Source: Apostichopus japonicus (lineage: Eukaryota; Echinodermata; Holothuroidea; Aspidochirotida; Stichopodidae). From it: a stretch of 64,000 nt of DNA. The translations under genes and the position numbers were made by a program. The number at the start of each line of letters is the position of its first letter. Position 1 is the stretch's first letter. The stretch lies in contig NC_092564.1 in assembly GCF_037975245.1 (NCBI RefSeq), forward strand, positions 1,875,984 through 1,939,983, read 5' to 3'. The notes beneath the pieces are model-generated. The model made no database searches. It was not told the origin of the DNA and saw only the letters and a program-made list of their open reading frames with translations. Of this stretch, positions 24,201-39,200 are shown piece by piece.

Positions 24201-27200
24201 TTTGTTTCTGGCACATTTCGTGACCTGTCTATGGATCATAGCATTCTAATTCACAAATTATCACATTTCGGTGTGTGTGGTATTCCCTTAAAATGTTTCC
24301 CAAGTTATTTATCTTAACATACTCAATTTGTTTTACACAATAATATAAAATATGATCTCTGCCATATCTTGTGGGGTCCCACAAGGTTCGATCTTTGGAC
24401 CACTATTACTTATTATTTATAGTCATGACCAAAGGTATGTCAGCACTAAGTTATGTACTATCTGCTACAACCTTAGTATATTCTCATCCTGATCAAACAT
24501 TCCATTGTTAGTACAGTTGAAGCAGAACTAAAAAAGATTTATCTGTGGTTTTCTGTTAATAATAGGCTAGGACTAAATATGTCTGTTCTTGTCTATCTAC
24601 TAAATAAACCCATCCATCTTTCCATTCAAGACATTGCTGTTTGTAACACAAATGTCCCTCTCTCAAACAATGCTTTACGTCTCTAGGAGTCGTAATTGAT
24701 AAACATTGGACTTGAAAAGATCATATCAATTAAAGTTGCCAAATGTGTTGGTATCTTAAATTAATTTACTTTCATAACACTCTTCCAAAGCCTGCTCTGA
24801 TTTCAAATTTATAATTTTATTATACCACCTCATATATATTATTGTAACATTTTCTGGGGTAATGCTTACGCTTCTATTATTCAGCCGTTGTTTATCCTCC
24901 AGAAATGGGCTATTATACTTAACAAAGGCAGATATTCCCAAACCCCCTGACTAATTCACAACCTAAACTTGTTAACACTATATGATATTAAATACATGCA
25001 AATTGGTTGTCTTGTGCACAACTGGCCATTTTCAGATACTCCCTGTATTTTCCTGATCTAATATCAAACTCCCTTGGAGCAAATCCGCCTTTAAGAATTA
25101 GATTTAGGTTCACTCAATTAGTTAATATATTCACGATTAATGTTTTGACCTAAGGTACACACCTTTTGTGTTTATGTTCGTCTATTCTTCTTGCTTTGTT
25201 TTGTCTTGTTTTGTTTTGACAATTATACTTTATACATAATTCTGTTAGTAATGGAGGGCCTACTTTTACAAGCTTTGTAAGTTTGTATAGCTTTCTGTGG
25301 GTCCCTCATAAGCTTGTTATTCTGTATTTGATTACAAGTTGGTACAGCAAAATGAGTTTAAATAAATGTTATGAAATTGAAAACGAAACTGAAGTATGTT
25401 GTAAAGATATTTATTCAGAGAGCTATTAAAGGGCGCCAGTGTATGACTGAGCACCTTATTATCTCTTCCTATCGTAACCGGTGTTTATCTTTTGATTTTT
25501 TATTTGTCTTCAGCCTCCAAGGATTGGTGGAGTGAAGGTCTACACAGATCACATTGGAAGAGATGAAATCATAATGGACTTGGAGATCTTGTAAGACCAT
25601 TATCACATCCATAAATAGCTAAATCTGCCAGAGAGACCAAAAGATGGCCACATCTGGCAAACTTCACCTGGGGTGCTCTTTGCCTGAGCACAAATGTACA
25701 GTACTTATGTAAAAGGTGTTATCCCTCAAAATGGTCTAAGTAGTGTATTATAAGAAAATGTTTAATATTCACTGTAGACGCACAATACTCTCAAGTCAAG
25801 CTGAAAGACTTTAATCTGCAGTCACTCTAGCTTACTGTTCATTTACATGTTGAAACATAGAGAAGTTGTCAATTAAAAGCAAAGGTAGAATACCAACAGA
25901 AAGCCCATTTAGCAAGAGAAGAAATACTAGTAAGACACTTAATACAAAGATGCAATCAGGGTGGGAATTTTACGGTATGCCGGTATGCTAGCGTACTGGA
26001 ATGAAAATATGGCTTACCAAAATAAGAAAATCAAAGGGGCCTAGTACTACACACCCTTGTAATGAGCGCCGACGGCAATTGCGTAGTTCATACTGTACAT
26101 GTGCTCAGAATTTTCCCAGGTACCCTGCCAAACAACTGTGCGCTCATCCCCTGTCTAACACCTGTTTGTTAACATTTTTGGCACGTTTCCAAGAAACGTT
26201 TCATGGAGTATTCCCCATGATACACGAGGCACAGTTCATACACGCAGCACAAGATATCAAGCTATGGCCATCTTTATGAAAGTAAACCTTGTAATAAAAT
26301 ATGTTTTAGGCCACACAGCATGATTAACTAATGCTTAAAATTATTTCTATGTTCTTGTAGAAAACATCAAGTTCGCAAAATACAATTAGTTGTGTTTTTG
26401 TTGTTACGTGAGATCCGTAACAGACGAGGTGGTTAGGCTATTTGCTATACACTTAACTATGGTAGGACATTATTTTTTCCGTATTTTTGGAAATTCTAGA
26501 AAATACTTTCTTTTCCCCCCGCTTAACACCAGATGTGGTCTAATGGTTTATTCATAAATGGGTGTACAAGAGCCTTGTTTACATGACATTAGTTGCATGT
26601 AGCACGATATGCCAGTTTTGCGTGAATTTTTCGAAAGTGTTTTGCTGGATCTTTCGTAAAATTTGAAAGGACCGAACTTACTTTTCGTACACAATTGGTA
26701 ATTTCTCTACTGATTTTCAGAGTTTTTTTTACGATCTACCGTCGATACATTTCCTTTGATCATGTATTTGAATAACTAATACCAAGTCGAGTATTCGACC
26801 CGGTATTGTCGGTCGGAGAGTTAAACATGATGGACAGGGATTGTAATTATTTCGATCGAACATGCATTGACTGGATTATCTGTGCCGCCGCTGTCGGCTC
26901 GATATAAAGTACACTTGTGCCGCGAATCAGGAAGTTTTCACAAAAGGATAAAAGCGTTCAGGTCATTGTGCTGTGCTTACCGATTCATGAATTGTGCTTA
27001 CCAACTGAGAAATCTTGGCTCATGTTGGTAAGCACATTTCATCAAAAAATGAAAAAATGCTTACCAACTTTTTTTGCAAAATTCCCACCCTGGATGCAAT
27101 CCACTCTGGGTGATACTGCCCTGCTATCAGATATGATCACGATGATCTCAGATCTTGAAATATCTTTAAAGGGAGATATCGGGATGGTGCAGATGTGGGC

Positions 27201-30200
27201 AACAAGGTACTTGTTTAATCTAATGAAATTGCTTTCGAAAGTAACAAGGTTAGACACGAGGGACTGAGAAAGATTGAAGAGACAAAGGAAAATATTTGAT
27301 GGCCAATGGTTTGAATCCTCACAAGCAACTTATCAATCATTATTCAGCCTAATAGTACAGTTAATGCTTTAAGTTTTACTATCAGACTTCATTCCCCTTT
27401 CAATGCTAGTAGCAGATTAAAGTTTATTATCTGATCATTATTCAGCCTTATAGTACAGTTAATGCTTTAAGTTTTACTATCAGATTTCATTCCTGTTTTA
27501 GTGCTAGTAGCAGACTATAACTTTATGATTTGAATATTGTACAATAACGTGGAGACCTCAAACAGATATTTCCTCTTCTTTGACACAGTTATGCCGGAGA
27601 CTGTGAAATTGATCTGAGCGTGAAAGCCATTAAGAGAGTTAAAGCAGGTATTAAAGATGTACAGGTAAGGAAAAGACCTAGTTTTCATTAACTTTGTCAC
27701 TCTCTAACAGTGGTAAAAAAAGCTAGAGGTTGTTTGGATTTAATGAACCCTGGGGTAAAACCTAATGTTTATACTGTTGGTTTCCTTGGTGATCTTTTGA
27801 CTTTGTTTGTTTTGATAATGTCGTTAGAATTTTTGACACTTTCCCTCAATGTTTCCTTGACAGCTTCATGGTGTTATGAGAGTTGAGATGCGGCCTCTAG
27901 TTCCAAAAATACCGTTGGTCGGTGGACTATCCATCTACTTTCTGAAGCGTCCAGTAAGTCTACTATATACTCACGGCTGTCCTGTTTGGTCAATAGTTCA
28001 GTTCTTTATGAGAATTGTTGTAACTGAAGCAGAAAATGTTCTTTATGAAAGATGAACTGCTTTCAAAAAATTTAGTAAATCCACTTTTGATAATATTGAG
28101 GATAAAGTTGAAGATAGCCTGTGCAGTTTAATGATTATTTTGTTATGTTTTATATTTAGCTTTTGTACATTACAGTGAAGTAAGACTCACATGTGTGTCT
28201 TTCATTTAAAAAAAAGTGATTTGATTTAATCTTCATCCTCTTTTGCCCTCCTGAACTGAATGTCTTTTATCCACCCTTTAAGATGAATAGATTTTGGTCT
28301 AACCCAACATGTTCCCTTGGAACTTATCTTCCCTCTTGCCCTCCACACCCTCTCTGATGATCCTTTAACTATGATAACATCGTCACTGATATTGATATAT
28401 ACAAGAGAGGTGTTTTCTTTGTCAATAGTCTGTTCAATTTGTTTGTACTGTGCATTACAAGTTCAATGTGCCATTTTAAAAAGCTCTCGCCTCTTGCTTA
28501 TACCTGGAAAAAAACCTTCAATTTCCGGGTATCACATGATCTACGAAGTAACCAAAGCTTACTTCTTGATCTTACTTCAGTGGAAGTCACACTCACCGTG
28601 TGAAATTATTGAGTAAGCTACGAAAGACAGGTCTGGTTACTTTGTAGATCATTTGATACCCGGAAATTCACCGTGTTTTTTTGCCGGGTATATATCAAGC
28701 GAGGGCTAACTAGGTTGCTTTTGTCGTGATGAAACACTTGGAACTTGCATTTTATGTATGAAATACCCACAAAGTGTTCAACAGTTTTTTATATTTCTTA
28801 TTTTGATTAACAGGCCCTGGATTTTAATCTTACAAATCTAGCCAATGTGTTTGATGTCCCAGGACTCAGGTAAGATTCTAGGAGGTTTCATCTCAGTTAG
28901 TCAGTTTGTTATTGACTAACAGAGATATTGAGGGATTAGAGTGTTAATCAGCCCGTAATACTAGATCCATCAATTTCCATCGGTTTAGGAAGGATTTTTA
29001 GTCTTGTTTGTCATAGTCGAACAGTGACATGCAGCTTTAGAAAATATGTTAAAATGCTCCTTTAAGGCCAAATTAATGGACATGTCCTTGCTGCAGAGAT
29101 ATATGATGATGTTAATCCATATAAATACTATATAAATTCTAATAACACAACCAGATATCCGTTTTAACTCCATCTGAGAAACCTGGGTTCCTTTGGATGA
29201 CTTTGAACACCTGGAATATCAAATCCAAGGAAGTATCCACCCAGCAGCACTGTGTAGAGCAGGTGTTGAATAGGTCAAATCAGTCTGACGCCTGGTGGGG
29301 TTTTAAACTGGCAATGAAATGGTTGTGGGATGGGGGCAGGGGGGAGGGGGGTAAATACTACACCAAGCCTTTACCACTCTTAGTAATCAAGACACTTTAA
29401 TTGACGAGCTTCAGATTTACCAACTTGGGTGATTACTCAAAATAAAAGTATTTACACACACACAAAGGAGAACCTGAACCAATTGCAGTGCATCTTATCT
29501 AACAGTCTTCAACAAATCAATATTAAGTTTGTGCCTAAAGATACCCATTAATAATACCCCCAAATGTTCAAAAGTAAACTTTAAAAATCACATTGTATCA
29601 CAAGGGTACATTTCTTTTCCTGCAAAATTTAGCCATTTTGCAATAAATTTAAGCAAATCTTATCTATCACCAAAATATTCAGATCTACACACTATACATA
29701 CTTGATACAGTGAACGTACAAGTTGAAACAGGCGTGCTAGTGCAATGCTTTCGAACTGGAATTGTTTAATATTCATGACACTGCAGTTGTGCATGCATCA
29801 ATATACAGTGTAGCCCCCTATATACTGTACCAAACATACACTGTAGCCCCCTATAAACTGCACCATTTATGCAATGTAGCCCCCTATATACTGCACCATG
29901 TTTACAGTGTAGCCCCCTATATACTGCACCATGTGAACAGTGTAGCCCCCTATATTCTGCACCAAGTAAACAATGAACCCCCCATATACTGCACCATTTA
30001 TACAATGTAGCCCCTATATACTGCACCATGTGTGCAGTGTAGCCCCCTATATACTGCACCAAACATACAATGTAGCCCCCTATAAACTGCACCATTTATA
30101 CAATGTAGCCCCCTATATACTCCACCCTATATACAGTGTAGCCCCTATATACTGCACCAAGTATACAATGTAGCCCCCTATATACTGCACCATTTATATA

Positions 30201-33200
30201 ATGTAGCCCCTATATACTGCACCCTGTATACAGCATAGCCCCCTATATACTGCACCATGTGTACAGTGTAGCCCCCTATATACTGCACCAAGTATACAAT
30301 GTAGCCCCCTATATACTGTACTGCACCATTTATACAATGTAGCCCCTATATACTGCACCATTTATACAATGTAGCCCCTATATACTGCACCCTGTATACA
30401 GCATAGCCCCCTATATACTGCACCATGTGTACAGTGTAGCCCCCTATATACTGCACCAAGTATACAATGTAGCCCCCTATATACTGCACCATTTATACAA
30501 TGTAGCCCCTATATACTGCACCCTGTATACAGCGTAGCCCCCTATATACTGCACCCTGTATACAGCGTAGCCCCCTATATACTGCACCATGTATACAGCG
30601 TAGCCCCCTATATACTGCACCCTGTATACAGCGTAGCCCCCTATATACTGCACCCTGTATACAGCATAGCCCCCTATATACTGCACCATGTATACAGCGT
30701 AGCCCCTTGTATACTGCACCCTGTATACAGCACAGCCCCCTATATACTGCACCATTTATACAATGTAGCCCCTATATACTGCACCCTTTATACAGCGTAG
30801 CCCCCTATATACTGCACCCTGTATACAGCGTAGCCCCCTATATACTGCACCCTATATACAGCGTAGCCCCCTATATACTGCACCCTGTATACAGCGTAGC
30901 CCCCTATATACTGCACCCTGTATACAGCGTAGCCCCCTATATACTGCACCCTGTATACAGCGTAGCCCCCTATATACTGCACCCTGTATACAGCATAGCC
31001 CCCTATATACTGCACCCTGTATACAGCGTAGCCCCCTATATACTGCACCCTGTATACAGCGTAGCCCCCTATATACTGCACCCTGTATACAGCATAGCCC
31101 CCTATATACTGCACCATGTATACAGCGTAGCCCCTTGTATACTGCACCCTGTATACAGCACAGCCCCCTATATACTGCACCCTTTATACTGCATAGCCCC
31201 CTATATACTGCACCCTATATACAGCATAGCCCCCTGTATAGTGCACAATTGTATACAATGTTTAACATTTGTGTGTTTTCTATTTCCAGTGATTTGCTAC
31301 ATGCTGTAATTGAAGATCAACTTGCCCTGTTCCTCGTTCTTCCCAATCGCATAGCCGTACCCCTGATGGATACCACCAAACTCAGCGACCTCAAGAATCC
31401 AATGCCTTCGGTAAAATTAATTTAAACAAATCATTTTCTATCATTCGTTCCTGTTTGACCTCTTAGACCTACTTCTGAGATGAGATGATAGATCTCAAAC
31501 CAGTCAGCCTACTCACCACAACCAAGTTTTATCTCAAAATCTTTTGTTTCAATTCACAAATAATTGATTAAAATCAAACCTCATGTTAACAAGTTTAGAT
31601 CATTCAGGGCTGATTTGGAAAGCATGATCACTTTGGGTGGTTGGATGGGTGATTTCAAAGAGGAGGGGGGCGGGAGGTGTAGTACAGTAGTAACATTTTT
31701 GGAGAATTGGGTGCTGGAAAGCAAAGGAGAAGCAAAATGCACTGGTCATTCTCACTGCAGTGTTTTTTTTTTTTTTAATATTTACTTTGTTGCCAGTAGA
31801 ACTTACAGGTAGTCTGAAGTATCTTGTAAGCAAATAGGCTAAGTCACTCTTTTTTTTTTATGATAAGAGCTAATTTGTTATTATTACGCTTGCTGTTCTG
31901 TGCATGTGCAATTTAAAGTTAGCAAATTTGTAATGACTTCTTTCATTCCTCTCTTAGGGTGTTCTGCACATCAGTGTCCTTGAAGCCAAAAACTTAGTCA
32001 GGAAAGACATTGGTCTCTTGAAGAAGGGTAAATCCGATCCTTATGCTGTGGTTTCAGGTTAGTATTCAAACTGTTCAATACCATATAAAATACAAATAAA
32101 TACAAATTAATTGCAACAAAATACAATGCAATAAAATACAAAACAATAAAATACAAATAAATTACAATAAGATACAAATAAATTGCAAAAAATACAATAC
32201 AATAAAATACAAATAAATTACAATAAGATACAAATAAATTACAAAAAATACAATACAAATAAATACAAATTAATTGCAACAAAATACAATGCAATAAAAT
32301 ACAAAACAATAAAATACAAATAAATTACAATAAGATACAAATAAATTACAATAAGATACAAATAAATTACAAAAAATACAATACAAATAAAATACAAATA
32401 AATTACAACAAAATACAATGCAATAAAATATAATACAAATCAAATAACTTACAATAAAATACAAATAACTTACAATAAGATACAATACAAATAAATTACA
32501 AAAAATACAATATACAATTAAATCCCCCCCCCCCTCATAAATACAATGCAATACAATGATTTGTTACAAATGTTGCTTAATCCAACAGATGGTTACTGGA
32601 ATGTAAATAATGAAAATCCACTGTTAAATATTAATGATCTATATCTGGTTGAAATTATTGGAAAGAGCTGTAAGGCCTTGAGGAGGTTTTCACTAGGTAA
32701 AAAGTTACCCTTCACTAGATAGCTGATAAGTTCAGTTTTCCATACCGAGACCATGAAGTATTTAGCAGCGAGAGCTCAAAAGTTTTAGTCAGTAGAATCC
32801 AAAACTTTTCACTCACCGGTAAATTGATTTCATACTCAAATCTTTGAAGATATGAAGTAGTTTAAGGTTGCCTCATCTTTCCCATTTTATGTACCACATG
32901 TACTTCATAAATCCATTTAAAAATCTAAGCTACAAAAACATTATTTTGTAAAATATCTCAGTTCTCCAAATTTGGGTGGTTTTCTGGGTAAAATCCAGTG
33001 GATTTTGTTAATTACCAGTAGAAAAAAAAAGGCACTGGCAATTTTCTGTCAGTAGACAATAAGAACTCAAAATCATGGTAAAGTCTATTAACAATAGTCA
33101 GTCCAAGAGTGAGCATGATATCAGTATCTAACATAAGCCCTGTATAACTGCTTATTATCACCCAAGTATTATTAAACTACTCTCAAAAGCCTTGTACAGT

Positions 33201-36200
33201 AACTGATATACAGCATGTTGTAATTCAGTAAAATGCCAGCACTTAGAACTTGATTTGTAGCCAGTAGAGTTTTAAACACTGTCATGTTGAGCATGTGGTT
33301 AAAGTTGTCTGAAATTTCTTGGCCTGTATCTAAAGGAATGTCTCAATTCTGGAGAGTTCTTGAAAGCACTCATTCCGATTCTATTGAATGTGCATTCCAA
33401 AACGAAACACATCAGACAAGCTGTCATATAACAATCAACCTCAATAAATTACTTCAGTAGACTTTGCTGAGAGTAAACATATTAACTTTGAGTGAGCATG
33501 ATATCAGTATCTAACATAAGCCCTGTATTACTGCTTATTATCACGCAAGTATTATTAAACTACTTTCAAAAGCCTTGTACAGTAACTGATATACAGTATC
33601 TTGTAATTCAGTTAAATGCCAGCACTTGATTTGTAGCCAGTAGAGTTGTAAACACTGGCATGTTGAGCATGTGGTTAAAGTTGACTGAAATTTCTTGGCC
33701 TGTATCTAAAGGAATGTCTCAATTCTGGAGAGTTCCTGAAAACACTCACTCATTCCGATTCTATTGAATGTGCATTCCAAAGTCATGAAAATACATAAGT
33801 TAATCATTGGAAAGTTACATATATTCTTGACAATGTGAAGCCAGATATGGAGTCAAGCAGTCAGCTCAAAATGAGAACTTTCTATTCTTCTTCATAATTC
33901 CTGTCAGTACTAGATATGGTATGCACAAGAGATACAATTGTGTGAGAATCACTTCTAAGTACACACCACGAATTTGAAACAACGAAACACATCAGACAAG
34001 CTGTCACATTAACAATCAACCTCAATAAATTACTTTAGTAGACTTTGCTGAGAGTAAACATATTTACTTCGCTCCTCACTTACCTGTCTCCCCACAACAT
34101 AAGCCCTCTCATTCTACCTTGTCTAGAATGAACTAGTAACCTTTTTACACTGTGCACCCTCTATGACCGGACCCCTCCGGTCAATGCCCTTCCTTCTCAT
34201 TGTACCATCCAGAGAGTCCACATCTTTCATTTTTGCATGGATTTATATTCTAATTACTTCAATGGTAATGATTTCCTAGGATATTTGTTTGGCATTTGCT
34301 GTATTTGTATTATATTACATGTTTCACTCTTTAAGCGTTAGTGTGGGTTTGGTACACAGTTTCACCAGTCTTTGATGAGTATTAATCAAAATAAGATTGC
34401 AATATTCAAACTAAGACACTATTCAAGAGCTTTTCTCCAACTGACGGCGAACAGAGAAAGTAATTAAAAATTGATTCTCAACATATTATTGACCATACTT
34501 GCAAATGGGAGGATCTATTTATTCTAGAAAACTAAGAAAATCTTGAATAATGTTCTGGTTATTTGATATGGAAGCATGATGAGTCTTGTTGTGGGATTTT
34601 TTATAATTGCATGACTTTGATAAATATACCAAACTCAACTCAAAATCTTTCTTTAAATGAGACATTGTAATAAATTCTTTCTGGACCTTCTGTATCACTT
34701 TTGTCTATTCCCTCTCTCTAATCCCACTAATCCTACTAATCCCTGTAGTTTACCCTTTATAGATATCCCCATTTGTAGGATTGTCTTACAAGGTTGAAAC
34801 AATTCTCACTTATATATTTTATTTCACAGTTGGTCAGCAAACATTCAAGACTAAAGTTATAGATAATACTATCTCACCTACCTGGAATCAACACTTTGAG
34901 GTATTTCAATTTATCATTTTGATAAAAGCCTTTGTCAACATGCGTATCAGTTTATACTATGTAGGCAAGGTTTTGGGCTTATTTCAATTTGAAATTGTTG
35001 CCAATTCCTCTGTCAACTCAGTCTCTGTGTTTTGATTCCTTTAGATTGAGGTTGGTCGGGAAGGAAGGGGATATTGAAATCTTAGGAGGTCAAAGTTCAT
35101 TCTAGGTAGACATAAGAGATTCTATAAATTCTTGTTAATACATTAACTCTGATAGCCATACTTGGATTGACTTTTACACTTAGTGTGTGAATCCACTGTA
35201 GTGTGTGCACTTTTGCCTCAATTGGCAAGTAGCCCACTGGGAGTATTGTCACTCTGGTTTAAGGGTAGGGAACTATTGTTTGGAGTTCAAAAGTCTTTGT
35301 CATTTATAATGGACATCACCTGTTGTAAAGGGAAGTATGGGTGTGAATGATGACGAGATGGGGGCATTGTGGGAGGGGAGGGAGGGGGGGCATTGAATAT
35401 GCATTTTTAATGGCTTCAGATATGGCTTCAGAAATATTTTGATAAACTGTTTTCAAGTGAAAAATAGCTTTCAATAAGTGTGGTCTTTACTTAATCAATA
35501 TTGATGCTTATCAGTGAAACCATAATTACTTCGAAAGGAAAAAAAATGCAGATCAGTTTGAAAAAAAAATGTGAGGTTTGGAGCTCGATACACAAAAGGC
35601 TTTGAATGGACTATAGTACAATATGACTTCCTTCAAAGGTTAAGGTTATTGCTTAGTCTATGCTTCAAGTTATGATATTCATTCTACACAGGCTATAGTC
35701 TTTGAAGTATTCGGTCAATCTATCGATGTGGATTTGTTTGATGAAGATAGATCTGACAAAGACGATCCTCTCGGCAGGTAAGCGTCTAAAATATTAATTA
35801 CACCTCAAAATATTAATAATATATGAAAACTATCCTCCGTGTATTAAAGGTCAACAGTTTTATGATAAAATAATTATTTTTACTATGATTCAGATATTTT
35901 AAGAATGGAATTTTGACAGATAAGACAGTGAAAATTGAACTTTTATGAAAAAGATTTGATTTCTCAGAACTTATCCTGAACACAGAGCCAAGTTTGCCAA
36001 CAAAAGTTTGGAAAATTAAAAATAAATATGATTCTGTCAAAGATGATATACATGACAGAGAGAGAGAAGTGTTTTCAAAACATAAACCTGAAAAATAAAA
36101 ATTTAAAACAAAGATTTAAGATACAAAATAGTTGTTGTTTATTTAAACTCGAATTTATTTCTTGGTCCAACACAAAATAGGAAATTGTGCAAAAGCATAG

Positions 36201-39200
36201 TAAGTTCTTGTAAACTTATCCCACCATGCTTCAATTTTGTTGAATATAGATTTATATTTTCTGTGAAGGTGATCCAATCTATTCTTGTGATATTGCCGAA
36301 TCAAATCAACGTCACAACAATCACATCAGAAACATGTGCCATTATGAAAGGAATTCATTTATCTCTCTATACAGTATGTCCTATAAAGCTGACCTGCATT
36401 GCCTACGTCACTAAAACCCGGTGTAATTTGAAAGTATCAACTTTCCGAAATTTCGACGTTACCGTGACAGCTTTCACAGCTCTGCCTCTGTTTTGATGAA
36501 TTTGAGTGATATATTATCATATTTTTTTACTAATCCTGACCATTCATAGTGAGTTTAATCAGATTGTCAAGCAGCGATTTTTATTGGTTTCTTTCTCTAG
36601 TCTCAGTCTAGATATTTTCCACTTATCCAAGTTGGGCCAGTTGGATTCGGTGAGATACAAAACTATCGGCTCTCATTTGCAGTGTGTCTGTCTTCGTCCT
36701 ATTCTATTTTGTCTTTTCCTTCCGTCACCATTCTGTCATGCTACAATGTCCAGCACGTTAATCTAACTTGGAAACTTTTGATGGTTGCTTGCACCGGCTT
36801 TTATTTTTTAATTTCATTTTATGGTTTTTGTTTGTCTGTATGTTTATATCCTTGTTTATTTTCTTAGGTAAAACTGCAAATATTATTTTTCTTGCTCTCT
36901 TGCAAGCTTGAGTTGGATCTCTTTTCTTACTGCATGAAAAGCATGTGAATGATTTTGTTCTTACAGGAAGTTAAAATTTAATCTTTCAATGATGCCTCAA
37001 GGCATTGAATTTGAAAGACTCATTAATAGATAAAACTATCAAAAATAAAATAAAAAAGAACTTATAACTTGTTTCATTATGGTTCCTATTTAAATATCTG
37101 CCAAGGCTGTTGGATGTTTTGTTAAAACATAGTTGCCAAGACTGAAGTGAACACTAGCATCTCATCAAAACAAGATACAGTACCTGTTTCTTTTACAATT
37201 CACTGGAACTGGTTTTGTCATCATTGAGTACTTTATACTGCATGCACATACAGTCAAAGTGGGATACTTGCTTGCATATCAAAGTCAGATGAGTGGAGGA
37301 GGGTTGTGGGCTGGGGGGGGGGGGGGGGGCGGGGGGTAACAAAGTGGTTGGATGGGTGTTGTGATGGAAGTTGTGAGTTCATTAAATAGAAGAAGTGTAC
37401 AGTATCTGTGCTGCTCACCAGGATTATCCTTAATATACAATACTATACATATCAGCATGCATCATTTTATTTCAAAAAAAGTTTCAAACAAACATTTTCA
37501 TACTTGTTGTTGTTAAGCAAAGCATTCATATCTACCATTTGAACCATTAGTCTACCGTAAGAAGTAATATCGAATCAAAATGTAATATTCACTTGAAGAA
37601 AATTTCAGGAAGGAATTCATGTGAGAAACTGAAAAAGCAACTTGTATGTATGTTAAGGATGTGTGCCTTAATAATTGTTTGTTTGAATTTTGTTTCAAGT
37701 TTGAGAGGGCTTTTATCCTTTTTAAAGATATTAGTTGCATATAATACAAAGAAGTGACCAGGACTTGAAATTAATTGCTGAATAGTGTAATGTGCATTGC
37801 ATTGCTTTTTTTTACTTTAATAATAGATAGTCTTGCTAGATATGAATGTTGCAATAATAACTAGATTTGAAGAGTTTACCATTCCCTCTTCAGCCCCCTT
37901 CTACAAGAGCTGAATGAAGTGTTATCTATCTGTTGGAGGTACCTTTCACCAAACTAGCAGCTCGCGTAACGAGAAAATAAAACAGAAACTAACAGAAGCT
38001 AAAGATTTTTAGACAGCGAAGGATGCAAAGTAGAAATAGATGTCTGTTTTGCGCTCTCTAGCGTTTTAATTGGATGCTTGCTGCAGTAACTCTTAATTCA
38101 CTTTTTTCTACTTCAGTATTCTTAGTATGAAGCTGCTACTTTACCTATTATTCAGACTTATACTAACATTTATAAACTGCTAGTAGTACCCTGGAGGGAT
38201 ATCACATTCTGATAGGGCGAATGGGGCGGGGGGGGGGAGGAGGCAGGGAAGAGGCTACATTCTCAAGGAATGGGAGGGAAACTGCTGCAAGTAATTGCAT
38301 TTCACATGAAATAATTAGGCTTGAAAGATGTCTGAAATATAGACGTACAAGGCATGTTAAAAGCTAGAAGAGGTAGTGGAGATCATACCCAACATTGAGG
38401 TGGTTAAGATTAACGATGGTCGGGGAATCACTTTGCTTCCAAGAATGAGAGATGTAGACGGAGCCTTGAAACAGATGCAAGGGTTTGACACTTTATCATG
38501 TGTGAAAAAGTTTGTGTTAGATTTGTGTTGGTGGGTACATGTGCACAGTTTTCGAGCTAACAACATTTGTAAACTGAACATGGTCTCACTTTGAGAAGAA
38601 AACATGGCACATATAAATTATTAGAGGTATGATAATTGTAGAATTCCATCCAGACCCTATTGTCCAGATGCTATAGCCTGGTTTGAAGATTTATGGACAC
38701 AGTTTAATCTTTGCAAACATTTTTCATTTGACAACATTGACATCTTCAATTTTTTTTTTCAAGATATGAATATCATATTATTATTATTTCTTTTTAAATA
38801 TATCACTTGCATACACTCCTTTTAGGAGTATAGTCAACCATTCATACAAAAAGATTTTATCAGAAATGACACAAAAATTTGTAACTTCGATATGAAAGTT
38901 GTACCTTAATCATTGAAAGACACAATATGAACAATAAACAAAATGAGTTTATTCCTTGTGTTTTTTAATTGTTCTTACCTGAACACAGCAGCACAATGAC
39001 TCAGTTTAAGAATCAACATGTTTTCTTTCTATTTTTTCCTCATCTAGTGGCTGCCCCTCGAGGATATTGAACATGGCGATCTCCACCTCCATCTCAACTG
39101 GCAGGTCTTGAGTGATCAAAGAAGTGACCTCATGCAGGTAAATGACCTCACAAATGACCTCATGCAGGTAATTGACCCATGCAGGAAATGACCTCATGCA

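Noticed and set aside
30707-31309. 200-codon frame with 11-residue repeats
   Set aside because: Product of a 33-bp tandem array without stops; no start context, domain or splice support, and the opposite strand is equally open.
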